DNA of 64,000 nt from Actinoplanes xinjiangensis (GCF_003148685.1 NZ_QGGR01000021.1:62001-126000); one strand, 5' to 3'. Positions 6,115-16,166 are shown, counted from the first letter of the stretch. A program made the numbers and translations. The notes: generated by a model from the letters alone, not told the origin.

Positions 6115-9100
6115 CCCTCGGTCTCGCCGCCACGGCGGGCGCGCTGACCGCCCTGCCCGCCCACGCCGCACCGCCCCCGCAGGAGCCCGGCGTGACCCTG
6201 CGGATCTTCGACGTCCAGACCGCCCTGGACCGGCTCTGCACCCTCAAGCCCGCCCAGACCCCGAACATCGACAAGCTGATGCCGACCGTCAACTGGTCCG
6301 GCGGCGACTTCGGCATCGAGGACAACTTCGTCGCGCAGGTCCTCGGCAACGTCACCGTCCCGGCGGCAGGCGCCTACACGTTCCGCCTCACCAGCGACGA
6401 CGGCTCCCGCCTGAGCGTCGCCGACACCCTGGTGGTCAACCACGACGGTCTGCACGGGGTGACGTCCAAGGAAGGCACGATCACCCTGGCCGCCGGCATC
6501 CACCCGCTACGCATCGACTACTTCGAACGCGGCGGCGGGCAGGCGCTCACCCTGGAATGGCGTGCTCCGGGCGCCTCCGCCTTCACCCTGATACCCAACT
6601 CGGCGCTGAGCACCGACGCCGGTGTCGTCCGGGTGACCGCGCCCGGCCGCAAGGAGTGCGAGAGCGCCGGCGACTCCCCCGGTGACGGCCTGCCGCTGAC
6701 CGGGGTGCATCCCGACTACACCCTGACCAACCTGCGTCCCGGCACCTTCCAGCCCAAGGTCACCGGCATGGACTGGTTCCCCGACGGACGTCTCGCGCTC
6801 CTCACCTGGGGTGGCGCCGACGACTCCGGCACGTCCTCGGCCGGCGAGGTCCACATCCTCGGCAACACGACCGGCACCACGAGCCCCGGCAACGTGACCC
6901 TCAAGAAGGTCGCCGGCGGGCTCAAGGAACCGATGGGCCTCAAGATCGTCGACGGCGTGATCTACGTGTCGGAGAAGGCACGGCTCACCCGGCTCGTCGA
7001 CACCACCGGCGACGGCGTCACCGACCAGTACCAGACCGTCGCGACCTGGCCGTACGGCGGGAACTTCCACGAATTCGCGTTCGGCCTGCTCTACGACGCG
7101 CCGAACTTCTACCTCAACCTGTCGGTGTCGATCAACCTCGGCGGCAACACCACCAACCCGCAGCCCGCCGCCAACCGCGGCACCACCGTCAAGGTCAACA
7201 AGGACACCGGCGCGGTCTCCTACGTCGCCGGCGGCCTGCGCACCCCGCACGGCATCGGCTGGGGACCGGAGAACGGCCTGTTCGTCACCGACAACCAGGG
7301 CGGCTGGCTGCCCTCCTCCAAACTGCTGCACATCAAGCAGGACCGCTTCTTCAACCACTACATGACCCCGCCCGGCCCGTTCGACGCCAAGCCGGTGACC
7401 GCACCCGTACTGTGGTTGCCGCAGAACGAGATCGCCAACTCCCCCAGCACTCCGGTGATGGTCAAGGACGGCGTGTTCGCCGGGCAACTGCTGATCGGTG
7501 ACGTCACCTACGGCGGCATCCAGCGCGCCTACCTGGAGAAGGTCAACGGCGAGTACCAGGGTGCCCTGTTCCGGCTCACCCAGGGCCTCGAGGCGGGCGT
7601 GTCGGAGCTCAGCATCGGACCCGACGGGGCGATCTACGCCGGTGGCCTCGGCGCCGGCGGCAACTGGGGACAGGCCGGCAAACTCAGCTACGGCCTGCAG
7701 AAACTGAGCCCCAAGGGCACGAGCACGTTCGACATCCTGGCCATGCGCGCCAAGAACGGCGGCTTCGAACTCGAGTACACCAAACCGCTGTCCACCGAGA
7801 CGGCCAACGCCCTGGCGGCGCGCTACCAGGCCAAGCAATGGCGCTACCAGCCCACCGCCGCCTACGGCGGTCCCAAGATCGACGAACAGGCGCTGAACGT
7901 CACCTCGGCCACCCTGTCCACGGACCGCAAGAAGGTCACCCTCGCCATCGACGGCCTCAAGGCCGGGCATGTGGTGCACGTACGGTCGCCGCGCCCCTTC
8001 TCGGCCGCAACCGGCGAGTCACTCTGGAGCACCGAGGCCTGGTACACCCTCAACTCGCTGACCAGCGGCCCGCCGCCGACCGGCAACACCTACCAGGCGG
8101 AGAACGCCGGCCTGTCCGGTGGCGCCGGTGTGGCCACCGAACACGCCGGATACACCGGCTCCGGGTTCGTGGCCGGTTACGGCACCGCCGGCGCGACCAC
8201 GACGTTCACCGTCAACGTCGCCACGGCCGGGACCTACGACGTCGCCCTGCGCTACGCCAACGGGCCCAACCCGTTCACCGGCACCAAGAAGATCAGCGTG
8301 TACGCCAACGGCACCAAGGTCGGGCAGACCAGCCTGGCCGACACCGGCGCCTGGGCGACCTGGACCACCAAGACCGAGAGCATCCCGCTCAACGCCGGCG
8401 CGAACACCATCGCCTACCGGTACGACACCGGCGACGACGGCCACGTCAACCTGGACGCCATCACCGTCAGCGGCGGCGCCGGACCGATCATCGGTATCGC
8501 CGGCAAGTGCCTGGACGTCGACAACGCCGGGACCGCCGACGGCACCAAGATCCAGCTCTGGACGTGCAACAACAGCAGTGCCCAGAGCTGGAGCCGCGTC
8601 GGCACCAGCTTCCGGTCCCTCGGCAAGTGCCTGGACATCGACAACGGCGGCACCGCCAACGGCACCAAGGTACGACTGTGGACCTGCAACAACTCCGCGG
8701 CACAGGTCTGGCAGCCCCAGGCCAACGGCTCGATCCTCAACCCACAGTCCGGCAAGGTGCTGGACGCCCTCAACGGCAGCTCCGCCGACGGCACCCAGGC
8801 ACACATCTGGGAGTACGTCGGCGCCGCCAGCCAGCACTGGACCCTGGGCGGCGGGTCCGGGGCGGTCGTGCTGTTCGACGGCGACGACCTGGACTCCTGG
8901 CAGAAGACCGACGGCACCGCGGCGAGCTGGCCGCTGTCCGGCGGGTCGATGGAGGTCCTCGGCGGTGACATCCGTACCCGGCAGACCTTCACCGACTTCA
9001 AACTGCACGTCGAGTGGTGGGAGCCCACCCTGCCGCCGGACGTGACCGGCCAGCAGCGCGGCAACAGCGGCATCTACCTCCAGGACCGCTACGAGCTCCA

Positions 9101-9446
9101 GGTCCTGGACTCCTACGGCGACACCACCCTCGGCAACGACGAGGCCGGCAGCATCTACCTCAAGAAGGCGCCCGACAGCAACGCCGCCCGGGCACCGGAG
9201 ACCTGGCAGACCTACGACATCACGTTCCGGGCGGCCCGCTTCAACAGCGCGGGCACGAAGACCGAGAACGCCCGCGTCACCGTCGTCTGGAACGGCGTCA
9301 CCGTCCACAACAACGTGGCCGTCGACGGGCCCACCGGCGGAGGTGCGGCCGAGAGCGCCGCGCCGGGTCCGCTGCGCCTCCAGGACCACAACGACGCGGG
9401 CGCGAACGTCCGCTACCGCAACATCCGGATCGAACCGATCGGCTGA
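6072..9446 (+). CDS. Secreted five-domain carbohydrate enzyme: PA14, dehydrogenase-like propeller, CBM6-like, ricin B, DUF1080
   Basis: 1124 residues from an ATG preceded by GAGGAGAACGG. A signal peptide ends near residue 32 (LPAHA/APP). About 38-180: PA14 domain (AYTFRLTSDDGSRLSV). About 205-640: propeller resembling membrane-bound or sorbosone dehydrogenases (PKVTGMDWFPDGRLALLTWG, RTPHGIGWGPENGLFVTDNQ). About 672-800: CBM6/35-like module (TYQAENAGLSGGAGVATEHA). About 806-926: ricin B trefoil with three QxW repeats (AQSW, AQVW, SQHW). About 931-1124: DUF1080 domain (VVLFDGDDLDSWQKTDG, GNSGIYLQDRYELQVLDSYG), whose relatives hydrolyse 3-keto-glycosides. A dehydrogenase-like propeller fused to a 3-keto-glycoside hydrolase-like domain suggests oxidative cleavage of a plant or fungal glycan. 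That coupling is inference. Confidence 0.85.
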   Translation: MPIRPYPKILSLLLTLGLAATAGALTALPAHAAPPPQEPGVTLRIFDVQTALDRLCTLKPAQTPNIDKLMPTVNWSGGDFGIEDNFVAQVLGNVTVPAAGAYTFRLTSDDGSRLSVADTLVVNHDGLHGVTSKEGTITLAAGIHPLRIDYFERGGGQALTLEWRAPGASAFTLIPNSALSTDAGVVRVTAPGRKECESAGDSPGDGLPLTGVHPDYTLTNLRPGTFQPKVTGMDWFPDGRLALLTWGGADDSGTSSAGEVHILGNTTGTTSPGNVTLKKVAGGLKEPMGLKIVDGVIYVSEKARLTRLVDTTGDGVTDQYQTVATWPYGGNFHEFAFGLLYDAPNFYLNLSVSINLGGNTTNPQPAANRGTTVKVNKDTGAVSYVAGGLRTPHGIGWGPENGLFVTDNQGGWLPSSKLLHIKQDRFFNHYMTPPGPFDAKPVTAPVLWLPQNEIANSPSTPVMVKDGVFAGQLLIGDVTYGGIQRAYLEKVNGEYQGALFRLTQGLEAGVSELSIGPDGAIYAGGLGAGGNWGQAGKLSYGLQKLSPKGTSTFDILAMRAKNGGFELEYTKPLSTETANALAARYQAKQWRYQPTAAYGGPKIDEQALNVTSATLSTDRKKVTLAIDGLKAGHVVHVRSPRPFSAATGESLWSTEAWYTLNSLTSGPPPTGNTYQAENAGLSGGAGVATEHAGYTGSGFVAGYGTAGATTTFTVNVATAGTYDVALRYANGPNPFTGTKKISVYANGTKVGQTSLADTGAWATWTTKTESIPLNAGANTIAYRYDTGDDGHVNLDAITVSGGAGPIIGIAGKCLDVDNAGTADGTKIQLWTCNNSSAQSWSRVGTSFRSLGKCLDIDNGGTANGTKVRLWTCNNSAAQVWQPQANGSILNPQSGKVLDALNGSSADGTQAHIWEYVGAASQHWTLGGGSGAVVLFDGDDLDSWQKTDGTAASWPLSGGSMEVLGGDIRTRQTFTDFKLHVEWWEPTLPPDVTGQQRGNSGIYLQDRYELQVLDSYGDTTLGNDEAGSIYLKKAPDSNAARAPETWQTYDITFRAARFNSAGTKTENARVTVVWNGVTVHNNVAVDGPTGGGAAESAAPGPLRLQDHNDAGANVRYRNIRIEPIG

Positions 9447-9457
9447 CAGCACGGGGG

Positions 9458-9494
9458 CCGCGCGGCGTCCGGATGGAATCCGGGCGCCGCGCGG
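9458..9494. terminator. Bidirectional hairpin between convergent genes
   Basis: CCGCGCGGCGTCCGGAT pairs with ATCCGGGCGCCGCGCGG around a three-base loop (one mismatched pair), exactly between the ends of the secreted enzyme and the acyl-CoA ligase gene. There is no T tract on either side. Confidence 0.6.
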
Positions 9495-11105
9495 TCACGC
9501 CGGGCGCAGCGACTCGCGGAGAGCCTGTTTGAACAGCTTGCCGGTGCCCGTCAGCGGAATGGTGTCGAGCACGATGAAGTCGTCCGGCATCCACCACGAG
9601 GCGATCCGGCGGGACAGGTGTTCCCGCAACTGCTCCACCGCCGTGTCCGAGTCCGCGCGCAGGACGACGAAGGCGACCGGGCGCTCCACCCAGCGGGGAT
9701 GGTCGCGGGCCACGACGGCGACCTGTTCGACGTCCGGGTGGGTGGCGATGGCGGCCTCCAGCTCGACCGAGGAGATCCATTCGCCGCCGGACTTGATCAG
9801 GTCCTTGATCCGGTCGACGAGCCGCAGGTAGCCGTGCTCGTCGACGGTGGCGAGGTCGCCGGTGTGCAGCCAGCCGTCGGCGGTGAAGCCGTCGGCGCCC
9901 TCGCCCGCGAAGTAGCCGCCGGCCACCCACGGTCCGGCGACCTGCAGCTCACCGACCGAGCGCCCGTCGTGTGGCAGGCGCTCTCCGGTCTCGACGTCCA
10001 TGATGCGCACGTTCACCAGCGGCGCGGGCCGGCCCTGCGCGGCCGCGACATGCCGCCGGGCGTCGTCGTCGAGGTCGTCGTGCCGGCTGCGCAGACCGCC
10101 GATCGCGCCGACGGGGCTGACCTCCGTCATTCCCCACGAGTGGGTGATGGGAACGCCGACGGCGGCCTCGTAGGCCGCCGACAGCTGCGGCGTGACCGCC
10201 GACCCGCCGCCGAGCAGCAGACGCAACGAGGAGCAGTCCCGGTTCTCCAGTGCGGGCAGCAGGTCGGTCCAGACGGTGGGCACGGCGGCCGCCACCGTGA
10301 CCCGGTGCCGGGCGATCAGGTCCGCCAGGTGTACGCGGTCGGCCGACGGGCCGGGCAGTACGAGATCCGCGCCCGCCATGAGGGCACCGTAGGGCAGCCC
10401 CCACGCGTTGGCATGGAACATCGGCACCACCGGCAGCACCACGTCACGTTCGCTGATGCCGATCAGCCCGGCCGCCATCGTCCCCAGGCAGTGCAGGACC
10501 GTCGACCGATGGCTGTACAGCACGCCCTTGGGACGCCCGGTCGTCCCCGAGGTGTAGCAGAGGCCTGCCGCCAGGTTCTCCTCCGGGCCGCTGAAGGTCG
10601 CCTCGAACGAGCCCTCGAACGCCCGCGCCGCGGTGATCAGATCCTCGTAGTGGTGGAACCGCGCGTCCGGCAGGGCGTGGTCGGTGCCGTCGGGGAAGAC
10701 CACCCAGTGCCGTACGCCGGGCAGCCGGTCCAGGCACGTCGCGATCAGTGGCAGGTGCCGCCGGTCGAGGAAGACGACGTCGTCACCGGCGTGCTCGATG
10801 ATGTGGACGAGGTGCTCGGCCGGCAACCGGACGTTGAGGGTGTGCAGGACGCGTTTGCTGATCGGGACCGCGGCGTACACCTCCAGGTGCCGCCGGTGGT
10901 TGGCCGCCAGGGTGGCGACCCGGGCGCCGGGCGCGACGTCCAGCGCCGTCAGCGCGGACGTCAGGCGGCGTGCCCGGTGCGCCCACGCGCCGTAGGAGGT
11001 CGGGGTCCCGTCGGCGTCGATGACGTGCTTGTCGGCGAACAGCGTCTCGGCCCGCTCGAACAGGTGCGCGATCGTCAACGGCCGCGGCTGCATGAGCCCG
11101 TCCAT
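9495..11105 (-). CDS. Acyl-CoA ligase (AMP-binding, FadD-like)
   Basis: 536 residues, usual length. The adenylate motif YTSGTTGRPKGVLYSH lies near 180-195. A5-like HSWGMTEVSPVG and the hinge segment (GWLHTGDLATVDEHGYLRLVDRIKDLIKSGGEWIS) are present, as is the C-terminal lysine (TGTGKLFK). It activates a carboxylic acid to acyl-AMP and then to a CoA thioester. The HTLNVRL segment resembles medium/long-chain ligases such as AlkK. It is divergent from the GAF-PucR regulator and probably controlled by it. The ATG at 11105 has GAGGAGAGGG upstream; a second ATG at 11093 is possible. Confidence 0.9.
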   Translation of the reverse strand: MDGLMQPRPLTIAHLFERAETLFADKHVIDADGTPTSYGAWAHRARRLTSALTALDVAPGARVATLAANHRRHLEVYAAVPISKRVLHTLNVRLPAEHLVHIIEHAGDDVVFLDRRHLPLIATCLDRLPGVRHWVVFPDGTDHALPDARFHHYEDLITAARAFEGSFEATFSGPEENLAAGLCYTSGTTGRPKGVLYSHRSTVLHCLGTMAAGLIGISERDVVLPVVPMFHANAWGLPYGALMAGADLVLPGPSADRVHLADLIARHRVTVAAAVPTVWTDLLPALENRDCSSLRLLLGGGSAVTPQLSAAYEAAVGVPITHSWGMTEVSPVGAIGGLRSRHDDLDDDARRHVAAAQGRPAPLVNVRIMDVETGERLPHDGRSVGELQVAGPWVAGGYFAGEGADGFTADGWLHTGDLATVDEHGYLRLVDRIKDLIKSGGEWISSVELEAAIATHPDVEQVAVVARDHPRWVERPVAFVVLRADSDTAVEQLREHLSRRIASWWMPDDFIVLDTIPLTGTGKLFKQALRESLRPA

Positions 11106-11222
11106 GTCCAGCCCTCTCCTCGACCCTCACGTGGTCGGCCCACCGTAGAAGCCCGGAAAGGCACGCAGGGAGGTACGCTGCACCCCCATCTGCGGCGTCG
11201 AAGGTGGAGGAAACATCTACCC

Positions 11223-12986
11223 ATGCTGGAACCGACGGACGCCGGATCCCGGCCCGGACGCGAACGCGAGCTGGCCTCGCTGTACGCCACGGCACGGGCC
11301 CTGACCGCGCTGGGCGATGTCGAGGACGTGCTGGGATCCGTCGTGCGGCACGCCCACGACCTGATCGGCACGGACTTCACCTACCTGTCCCTGCTCGGCG
11401 ACGACGGCACGTTGAGCATCACGGCCAGCGAGGGCACCATCTCGGCGGCGTTCCGGTCGGCGCGCATCCCGCCGCACACCGGACTGGGCGGCAGGGTCGT
11501 CGATTCACGGGCCGCGCACTGGGTCGAGCACTACTTCGAGGGCGGGCGCCTGCGCCACGATCCCGATTTCGACGCGGTGGTCGGCAGCGAGGGACTGGTC
11601 GCGCTGCTCGGGGTGCCGCTGCTGGTACGCGACCGGGTGATCGGCGCCCTGTTCGCCGCCCACCGCAGCCGGCGCCGGTTCCGCACCGACGAGATCGCCC
11701 TGCTCAGTGCGTTCGCCGACCACGCCGCGATCGCCCTGGACAACGCGCGGCTGTACGAGCAGAGCCGCAGCGCGCTGGCCGAGCTGCAGTCGGCCTACCG
11801 GACCATCGAAGAGCAGATGGCGGTGATGCGGCGGGCCCAGGCCGTACACGAGGCGCTGACCGGTGTCGTCCTGGCCGGCGGCGGCCCGGTGGTGGTGGCC
11901 GACGAACTCGCCGGCCAGATGGGCGGCCGGGTCGAGATCCTCGACGGCGGTGGGGCCCCGCTGGCCCGCGGCGGGGCCGCACCGCCGCCGCACGGGCAGC
12001 CGGACGGCGACGAGGTGGCAGGGGTCGTCGAGCAGGCCCGCGTCACGGGACGGGCGGTCACGGCGCCGGGACGCGACGGCCGGTGGCACAGCGCGGCGAC
12101 GGTCCGGGCCGGTGACAGCCTGCTGGGCACGGTGGTGTGGAGCCACAGCCAGGAGCCGTCGGACGTGGACGTGCGTGGCCTGGAACTGGCGACCCACGTC
12201 GTCGGGTTGCTGATCCTCAAGGACAACGCGGTGGCCGACGCGGCCGAGCGGCTCAACGGGGAGCTGCTCACCGAACTCATCGTCGCCGGTCCCCCGGTGA
12301 GCGCGACGCAGCGTACCCGCGCCCGGTCCCGCGGTGTGGATCTCGACGCGCTGAACGTGGTGGCCGTCGCCGGTGCCGACGGTGTCTCCGCGGCCCGCCT
12401 GGTCCGGCACCTGCACGCGATCGCGCGGCAGGAGGCGGGCCTCGCGGGCGAACACCTCGGCCACGCGGTGCTGATCGCCCCGGCCGCGGACGCGGGCGTG
12501 TTCGCGCAGAACGTCCACCAGCGTCTGCGCGCCGACTGCGGCCGGCCCGTCACGGTCGTCTGCGAACGCGTCGCCGGGCACGACTGGGCCCGGGCGGTCT
12601 CGCGGGCCACCGGCTGTACCGCCGTGGTCCGGCATCTGGGGGCACGGGACCTGGGCACCACGACCGACCGGTTCGCGCTGTACGCGCTGGCCTTCGACGC
12701 CGACCGCCGCGACGAGCTCGACCGTTTCCTCGCCGACGCGATCGGCCCGCTGCTGGACTACGACGCCCGGCGGTCGACCGATCTGGTGGCCACCCTGGAC
12801 GCCTACTTCGGCAACGACGGCAACCTGCGCAGGACCGCGGGCGCCCTCCGGGTGCACCTGAACACGCTGCTCAAGCGGCTCGACCGGGTCGCCGACGTGC
12901 TGGGGCACGACTGGCGGGCCACCGACGACCTTCCGCTGCGGCTGGCGATCCGACTGGAATGCCTACGCCGCGCCGTCCTTCGGTGA
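11223..12986 (+). CDS. GAF-domain PucR/CdaR-family transcriptional regulator
   Basis: 587 residues, with GGAGGAAA ahead of the ATG at 11223. Residues about 30-180 form a GAF sensor (LASLYATARALTALGDVEDV to ALLSAFADHAAIALDNARLY), followed by a short coiled segment. About 320-480 is the middle domain of this family. The C-terminal PucR HTH reads LVATLDAYFGNDGNLRRTAG then ALRVHLNTLLKRLDRVADVL. Such regulators sense small molecules and control adjacent catabolic genes. It sits between a divergent acyl-CoA ligase and a co-directional MFS carrier and esterase, its likely targets. Confidence 0.88.
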   Translation: MLEPTDAGSRPGRERELASLYATARALTALGDVEDVLGSVVRHAHDLIGTDFTYLSLLGDDGTLSITASEGTISAAFRSARIPPHTGLGGRVVDSRAAHWVEHYFEGGRLRHDPDFDAVVGSEGLVALLGVPLLVRDRVIGALFAAHRSRRRFRTDEIALLSAFADHAAIALDNARLYEQSRSALAELQSAYRTIEEQMAVMRRAQAVHEALTGVVLAGGGPVVVADELAGQMGGRVEILDGGGAPLARGGAAPPPHGQPDGDEVAGVVEQARVTGRAVTAPGRDGRWHSAATVRAGDSLLGTVVWSHSQEPSDVDVRGLELATHVVGLLILKDNAVADAAERLNGELLTELIVAGPPVSATQRTRARSRGVDLDALNVVAVAGADGVSAARLVRHLHAIARQEAGLAGEHLGHAVLIAPAADAGVFAQNVHQRLRADCGRPVTVVCERVAGHDWARAVSRATGCTAVVRHLGARDLGTTTDRFALYALAFDADRRDELDRFLADAIGPLLDYDARRSTDLVATLDAYFGNDGNLRRTAGALRVHLNTLLKRLDRVADVLGHDWRATDDLPLRLAIRLECLRRAVLR

Positions 12987-13109
12987 CGGTGGTTCTTCCT
13001 TCCACCGAAGCGCCGACAAGTGCGGATGAATCTCACCTCTGAAGCGCGTGAGCCGCTCCCTACAGTGATGGCGACCACATAGGGGAGAACGCTTGACAGA
13101 GGAGTAGAC

Positions 13110-14435
13110 GTGAGGGAAGACCCCGACCGGATACACGCGCGTGCCAGCCGTAGAGCGGCGTTCCGACTCCTGCCGATCCTGTGCCTGGTCTACTTCATGG
13201 CCTTCGTCGACCGTACCAACGTCGGCCTCGCCAAGACCGCGCTCGGCGCGGACGTCGGCATCAGCGCTGCGGCCTTCGGCGCCGGCGCCGGCATCTTCTT
13301 CCTGAGCTACGCACTGCTGGAGGTGCCCAGCAACCTGATCATGTACCGGGTCGGGCCGCGCCGCTGGATCACCCGCATCGCGCTCACCTGGGGCACGATC
13401 TGCGCCTGCATGATGTTCGTGCAGGGCGAGATCTCCTTCTACATCCTGCGGTTCCTGCTCGGCGCGGCCGAGGCCGGGCTGTATCCGGCCCTGATGTACG
13501 TGGTCACCCTCTGGTTCTCCCAGAAGCAGCGGGTCAGCGTCGTCGGGGTCCTGTACCTGGCCGTCTGCGCCGGCCTCGGGCTCGGCGCCCCGCTGGGCGG
13601 CGCGATCATGGAACTGAACGGCGCCGGCGGGATGTACGGCTGGCAGTGGATGTTCCTCATCGAAGGCCTGATCACGCTCGTGGTCGCCGGCATCTTCTGG
13701 CGCACGGTACCCGACCGGCCCTCGGACGCGTCGTGGCTGTCGGAGCAGGAGGCCGCGGTGCTCAACGAACGAGCCGCGGCCGGCGACGCCCCGGCGCACA
13801 CCTCCCTGAAGGGCAACCTCATGGTGGCGTTCGGCCGGCCCTTCATCCTCGCGCTCGCGGTGATCTACTTCGCCAACCAGATCAACAGCGTGGCGATCCA
13901 GTACAACTTCCCCTCGATCGTCCAGAGCCTCGGCGTCGAGGGATCGTTCACCATCGGCGTGGTCAGCGGCAGCATCGGCATCGGCGCTCTCATCGGCGTG
14001 CTGGTGATCCCCTGGCTGCACCGCCGGGCCGCCGGAGAGCTCACCGTCCTCACCGGCGTCACGGTCGCCACCGTCGTGGTGGCCGCGATCTACACCGTCA
14101 CCGACGGCGCCGTCGCCCGCATCCTGCTCATCGACGCCGCGATGATGCTGCTCATCGGCGTCCTGCCGCTGTACTGGTCGGTGGCCATGGCACGGATGAC
14201 CGGCCTGATGGCCGCCGCCGGACTGGCGTTCATCAACACGGTCGGTCTCCTCGGCGGCTTCACCGGGCCCTATCTGTACGGCTACGCCGAAGGCCTGGGC
14301 AGCGAGGCGGGCGGTCACGCCGTGCTCCTGGGCGCCGCCGTCCTCGGCACGCTGCTGCTCCCGCTGCTGGCCTACGCGATCCGCACCGAGGACCGCAAGC
14401 TCACCGCCGGCCCGATCCTGGAGCAAGCCCGATGA
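13110..14435 (+). CDS. MFS transporter, anion:cation symporter (phthalate permease) type
   Basis: 441 residues from a GTG with GAGGAG upstream. About 12 membrane helices. The family signature is clear in the first half: VYFMAFVDRTNVGLAKTALG, then FFLSYALLEVPSNLIMYRVG and RFLLGAAEAGLYPALMY. Members import organic acids such as phthalate, 4-hydroxyphenylacetate, hexuronates or tartrate. The next gene, a secreted carboxylesterase, overlaps it by four bases. This suggests that extracellular ester hydrolysis feeds the carrier, with activation by the CoA ligase across the regulator. Confidence 0.9.
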   Translation: MREDPDRIHARASRRAAFRLLPILCLVYFMAFVDRTNVGLAKTALGADVGISAAAFGAGAGIFFLSYALLEVPSNLIMYRVGPRRWITRIALTWGTICACMMFVQGEISFYILRFLLGAAEAGLYPALMYVVTLWFSQKQRVSVVGVLYLAVCAGLGLGAPLGGAIMELNGAGGMYGWQWMFLIEGLITLVVAGIFWRTVPDRPSDASWLSEQEAAVLNERAAAGDAPAHTSLKGNLMVAFGRPFILALAVIYFANQINSVAIQYNFPSIVQSLGVEGSFTIGVVSGSIGIGALIGVLVIPWLHRRAAGELTVLTGVTVATVVVAAIYTVTDGAVARILLIDAAMMLLIGVLPLYWSVAMARMTGLMAAAGLAFINTVGLLGGFTGPYLYGYAEGLGSEAGGHAVLLGAAVLGTLLLPLLAYAIRTEDRKLTAGPILEQAR

Positions 14436-16090
14436 CGGGCCGACGCGTCCTCTCCGGGCTGCTCGGCCTGGCACTCGCGGTCGCCCCGATCGCGCCGGCG
14501 CAGGCCGGTCGGCACGACAGCGCCGTGGTCCGGCACACCGACCTCGGCACGATCACCGGCAACGACCGCAGCCGGTCCACCGGAACGTATTCATGGCTGG
14601 GCATCCCCTACGCGCAGCCGCCCGTCGGTGACCTGCGCTGGCACGCACCGCTCACCCACCGGCGGTGGACGGGCGTGCGCGACAGCACCGCGTACGGCGA
14701 CGGCTGCATCCAGCAGGGTCGTCTGTTCAGCCCGGCCCCCAGCGGCCCGCACTACGGCCTCGACATCCGCGACGGCCTGGGCCGGCCCGTCGGAGCCGAG
14801 GACTGCCTGACCCTCAACGTCTACCGTCCCGCGACCGGGCAGAAGAAGCTGCCGATCATCGTGTTCATCCACGGCGGCAGCAACGTGGTCGGCTACTCGG
14901 CCGACCCGATGTACGACGGCAACGCCCTGGCCCGCCGTGCCAACGCCGTGGTCGTCACCGTCAACTACCGGCTCGGTTCCCTCGGGTGGCTCGACCTGCC
15001 CCAGCTCAAGACCGGCGATCCGGTCAACGACTCGGGCAACTTCGGCACGCTCGACCAGATCGAGGCCCTGCGGTTCGTGCACCGCAACGCCGCGGTCTTC
15101 GGCGGCGACGCGTCGAACGTGACCGCCATGGGTGAGTCCGCGGGCGCCGTCAACGTCTGGGCGCTGATGGTGTCGCCCCTGGCCAGAGGCCTGATCGACA
15201 AGGTGATCCCGCTCAGCGGCGGCCTGTCGTTCGCCACCGGAGAACGCGCCCGCACCTACGCCGACGCCCTCGTGACCGCGGCCGTCGGCGACTCGGGCAA
15301 CCCCGACGAGGACGTGCGCCGCCTGCGGCGACTGCCCGCCGCCGACGTCATCCGCGCCCAGGTGATCCGCGGCGCCGCCGTCGGCGACCCGCCCGCGGTG
15401 ATCGCCGACGGCACGGTCCTGCCCACCGACTACCACGCCGCCATCCGGACCGGACGGTTCGCCGGGATCCCGGTCCTGGCCGGTAACACCCTCGAGGAGG
15501 GCAAGCTGTTCGGGGCCCTGGTCGGCGCCTACCGGCCGAGCGACTACGAACGCTTCACCCGCCAATACCTCTTCGATCCCGACAGACCTTCGCCGTACGG
15601 GGTGAGCGACTTCCTCAACGACCGGTACCTGCCCGTCGACGCACCCGGCGGCTGGAACGAGACGGCACGACAGCTGACCGACGCCATCTTCACCGGCATC
15701 GCCAACGACTCGATGAACTCGATGCGAGCCGCCGGGAACAGAAACCTGTACCACTACCGGTTCGGCTGGAACCAGGAGCCGGCGCCGTTCGACGTCGTCT
15801 ACGGCGCCAGCCACGCCATGGATCTGCCGTTCGTGTTCGGCACCTTCGACCGCGGAGTGTTCACGTTCGCGTTCAGCCGCCGCAACGCCCCGGGCCGGCT
15901 CCAGCTGTCCGGGGTGATGATCGACAGCATCGCCACGTTCGTCCGTACCGGACGGCCGCCCCGCGACGTCCTCGGCGCACGGTGGGAGCAGTGGCCGCGC
16001 AGTCTTCTGCTCGACGCCGGAGACCGGAGAGCGACCGCCGGCTCCGGGCCGTCCACAGTGGTGACAGAACGTATTGTTCCTACTCGGTGA
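14432..16090 (+). CDS. Secreted type-B carboxylesterase
   Basis: 552 residues; the ATG overlaps the transporter stop (ATGA). The signal peptide is VLSGLLGLALAVAPIAPAQA. Family marks: GIPYAQPPVGDLRW, EDCLTLNVYRP, the oxyanion segment FIHGGSN near 148-151, and the nucleophile elbow GESAG with Ser near 235. Further on come NTLEEGKLFG (acidic member) and GASHAMDLPFVFG with the His. The catalytic triad appears intact. It would release a carboxylic acid outside the cell. Substrate unknown. Confidence 0.9.
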   Translation: MTGRRVLSGLLGLALAVAPIAPAQAGRHDSAVVRHTDLGTITGNDRSRSTGTYSWLGIPYAQPPVGDLRWHAPLTHRRWTGVRDSTAYGDGCIQQGRLFSPAPSGPHYGLDIRDGLGRPVGAEDCLTLNVYRPATGQKKLPIIVFIHGGSNVVGYSADPMYDGNALARRANAVVVTVNYRLGSLGWLDLPQLKTGDPVNDSGNFGTLDQIEALRFVHRNAAVFGGDASNVTAMGESAGAVNVWALMVSPLARGLIDKVIPLSGGLSFATGERARTYADALVTAAVGDSGNPDEDVRRLRRLPAADVIRAQVIRGAAVGDPPAVIADGTVLPTDYHAAIRTGRFAGIPVLAGNTLEEGKLFGALVGAYRPSDYERFTRQYLFDPDRPSPYGVSDFLNDRYLPVDAPGGWNETARQLTDAIFTGIANDSMNSMRAAGNRNLYHYRFGWNQEPAPFDVVYGASHAMDLPFVFGTFDRGVFTFAFSRRNAPGRLQLSGVMIDSIATFVRTGRPPRDVLGARWEQWPRSLLLDAGDRRATAGSGPSTVVTERIVPTR

Positions 16091-16166
16091 CAGCCCGCAT
16101 TGCGGTGCTGGACATCACTTGAACTGGGTTTTTACGAAAGGGTTTCCGTGTCGTAACCTACGCAGC

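Noticed and set aside
9618..11222. Plus-strand extension of the GAF-PucR regulator upstream of 11223
   Set aside because: It is antisense to the acyl-CoA ligase; the GAF domain begins just after 11223 where the ribosome site lies.
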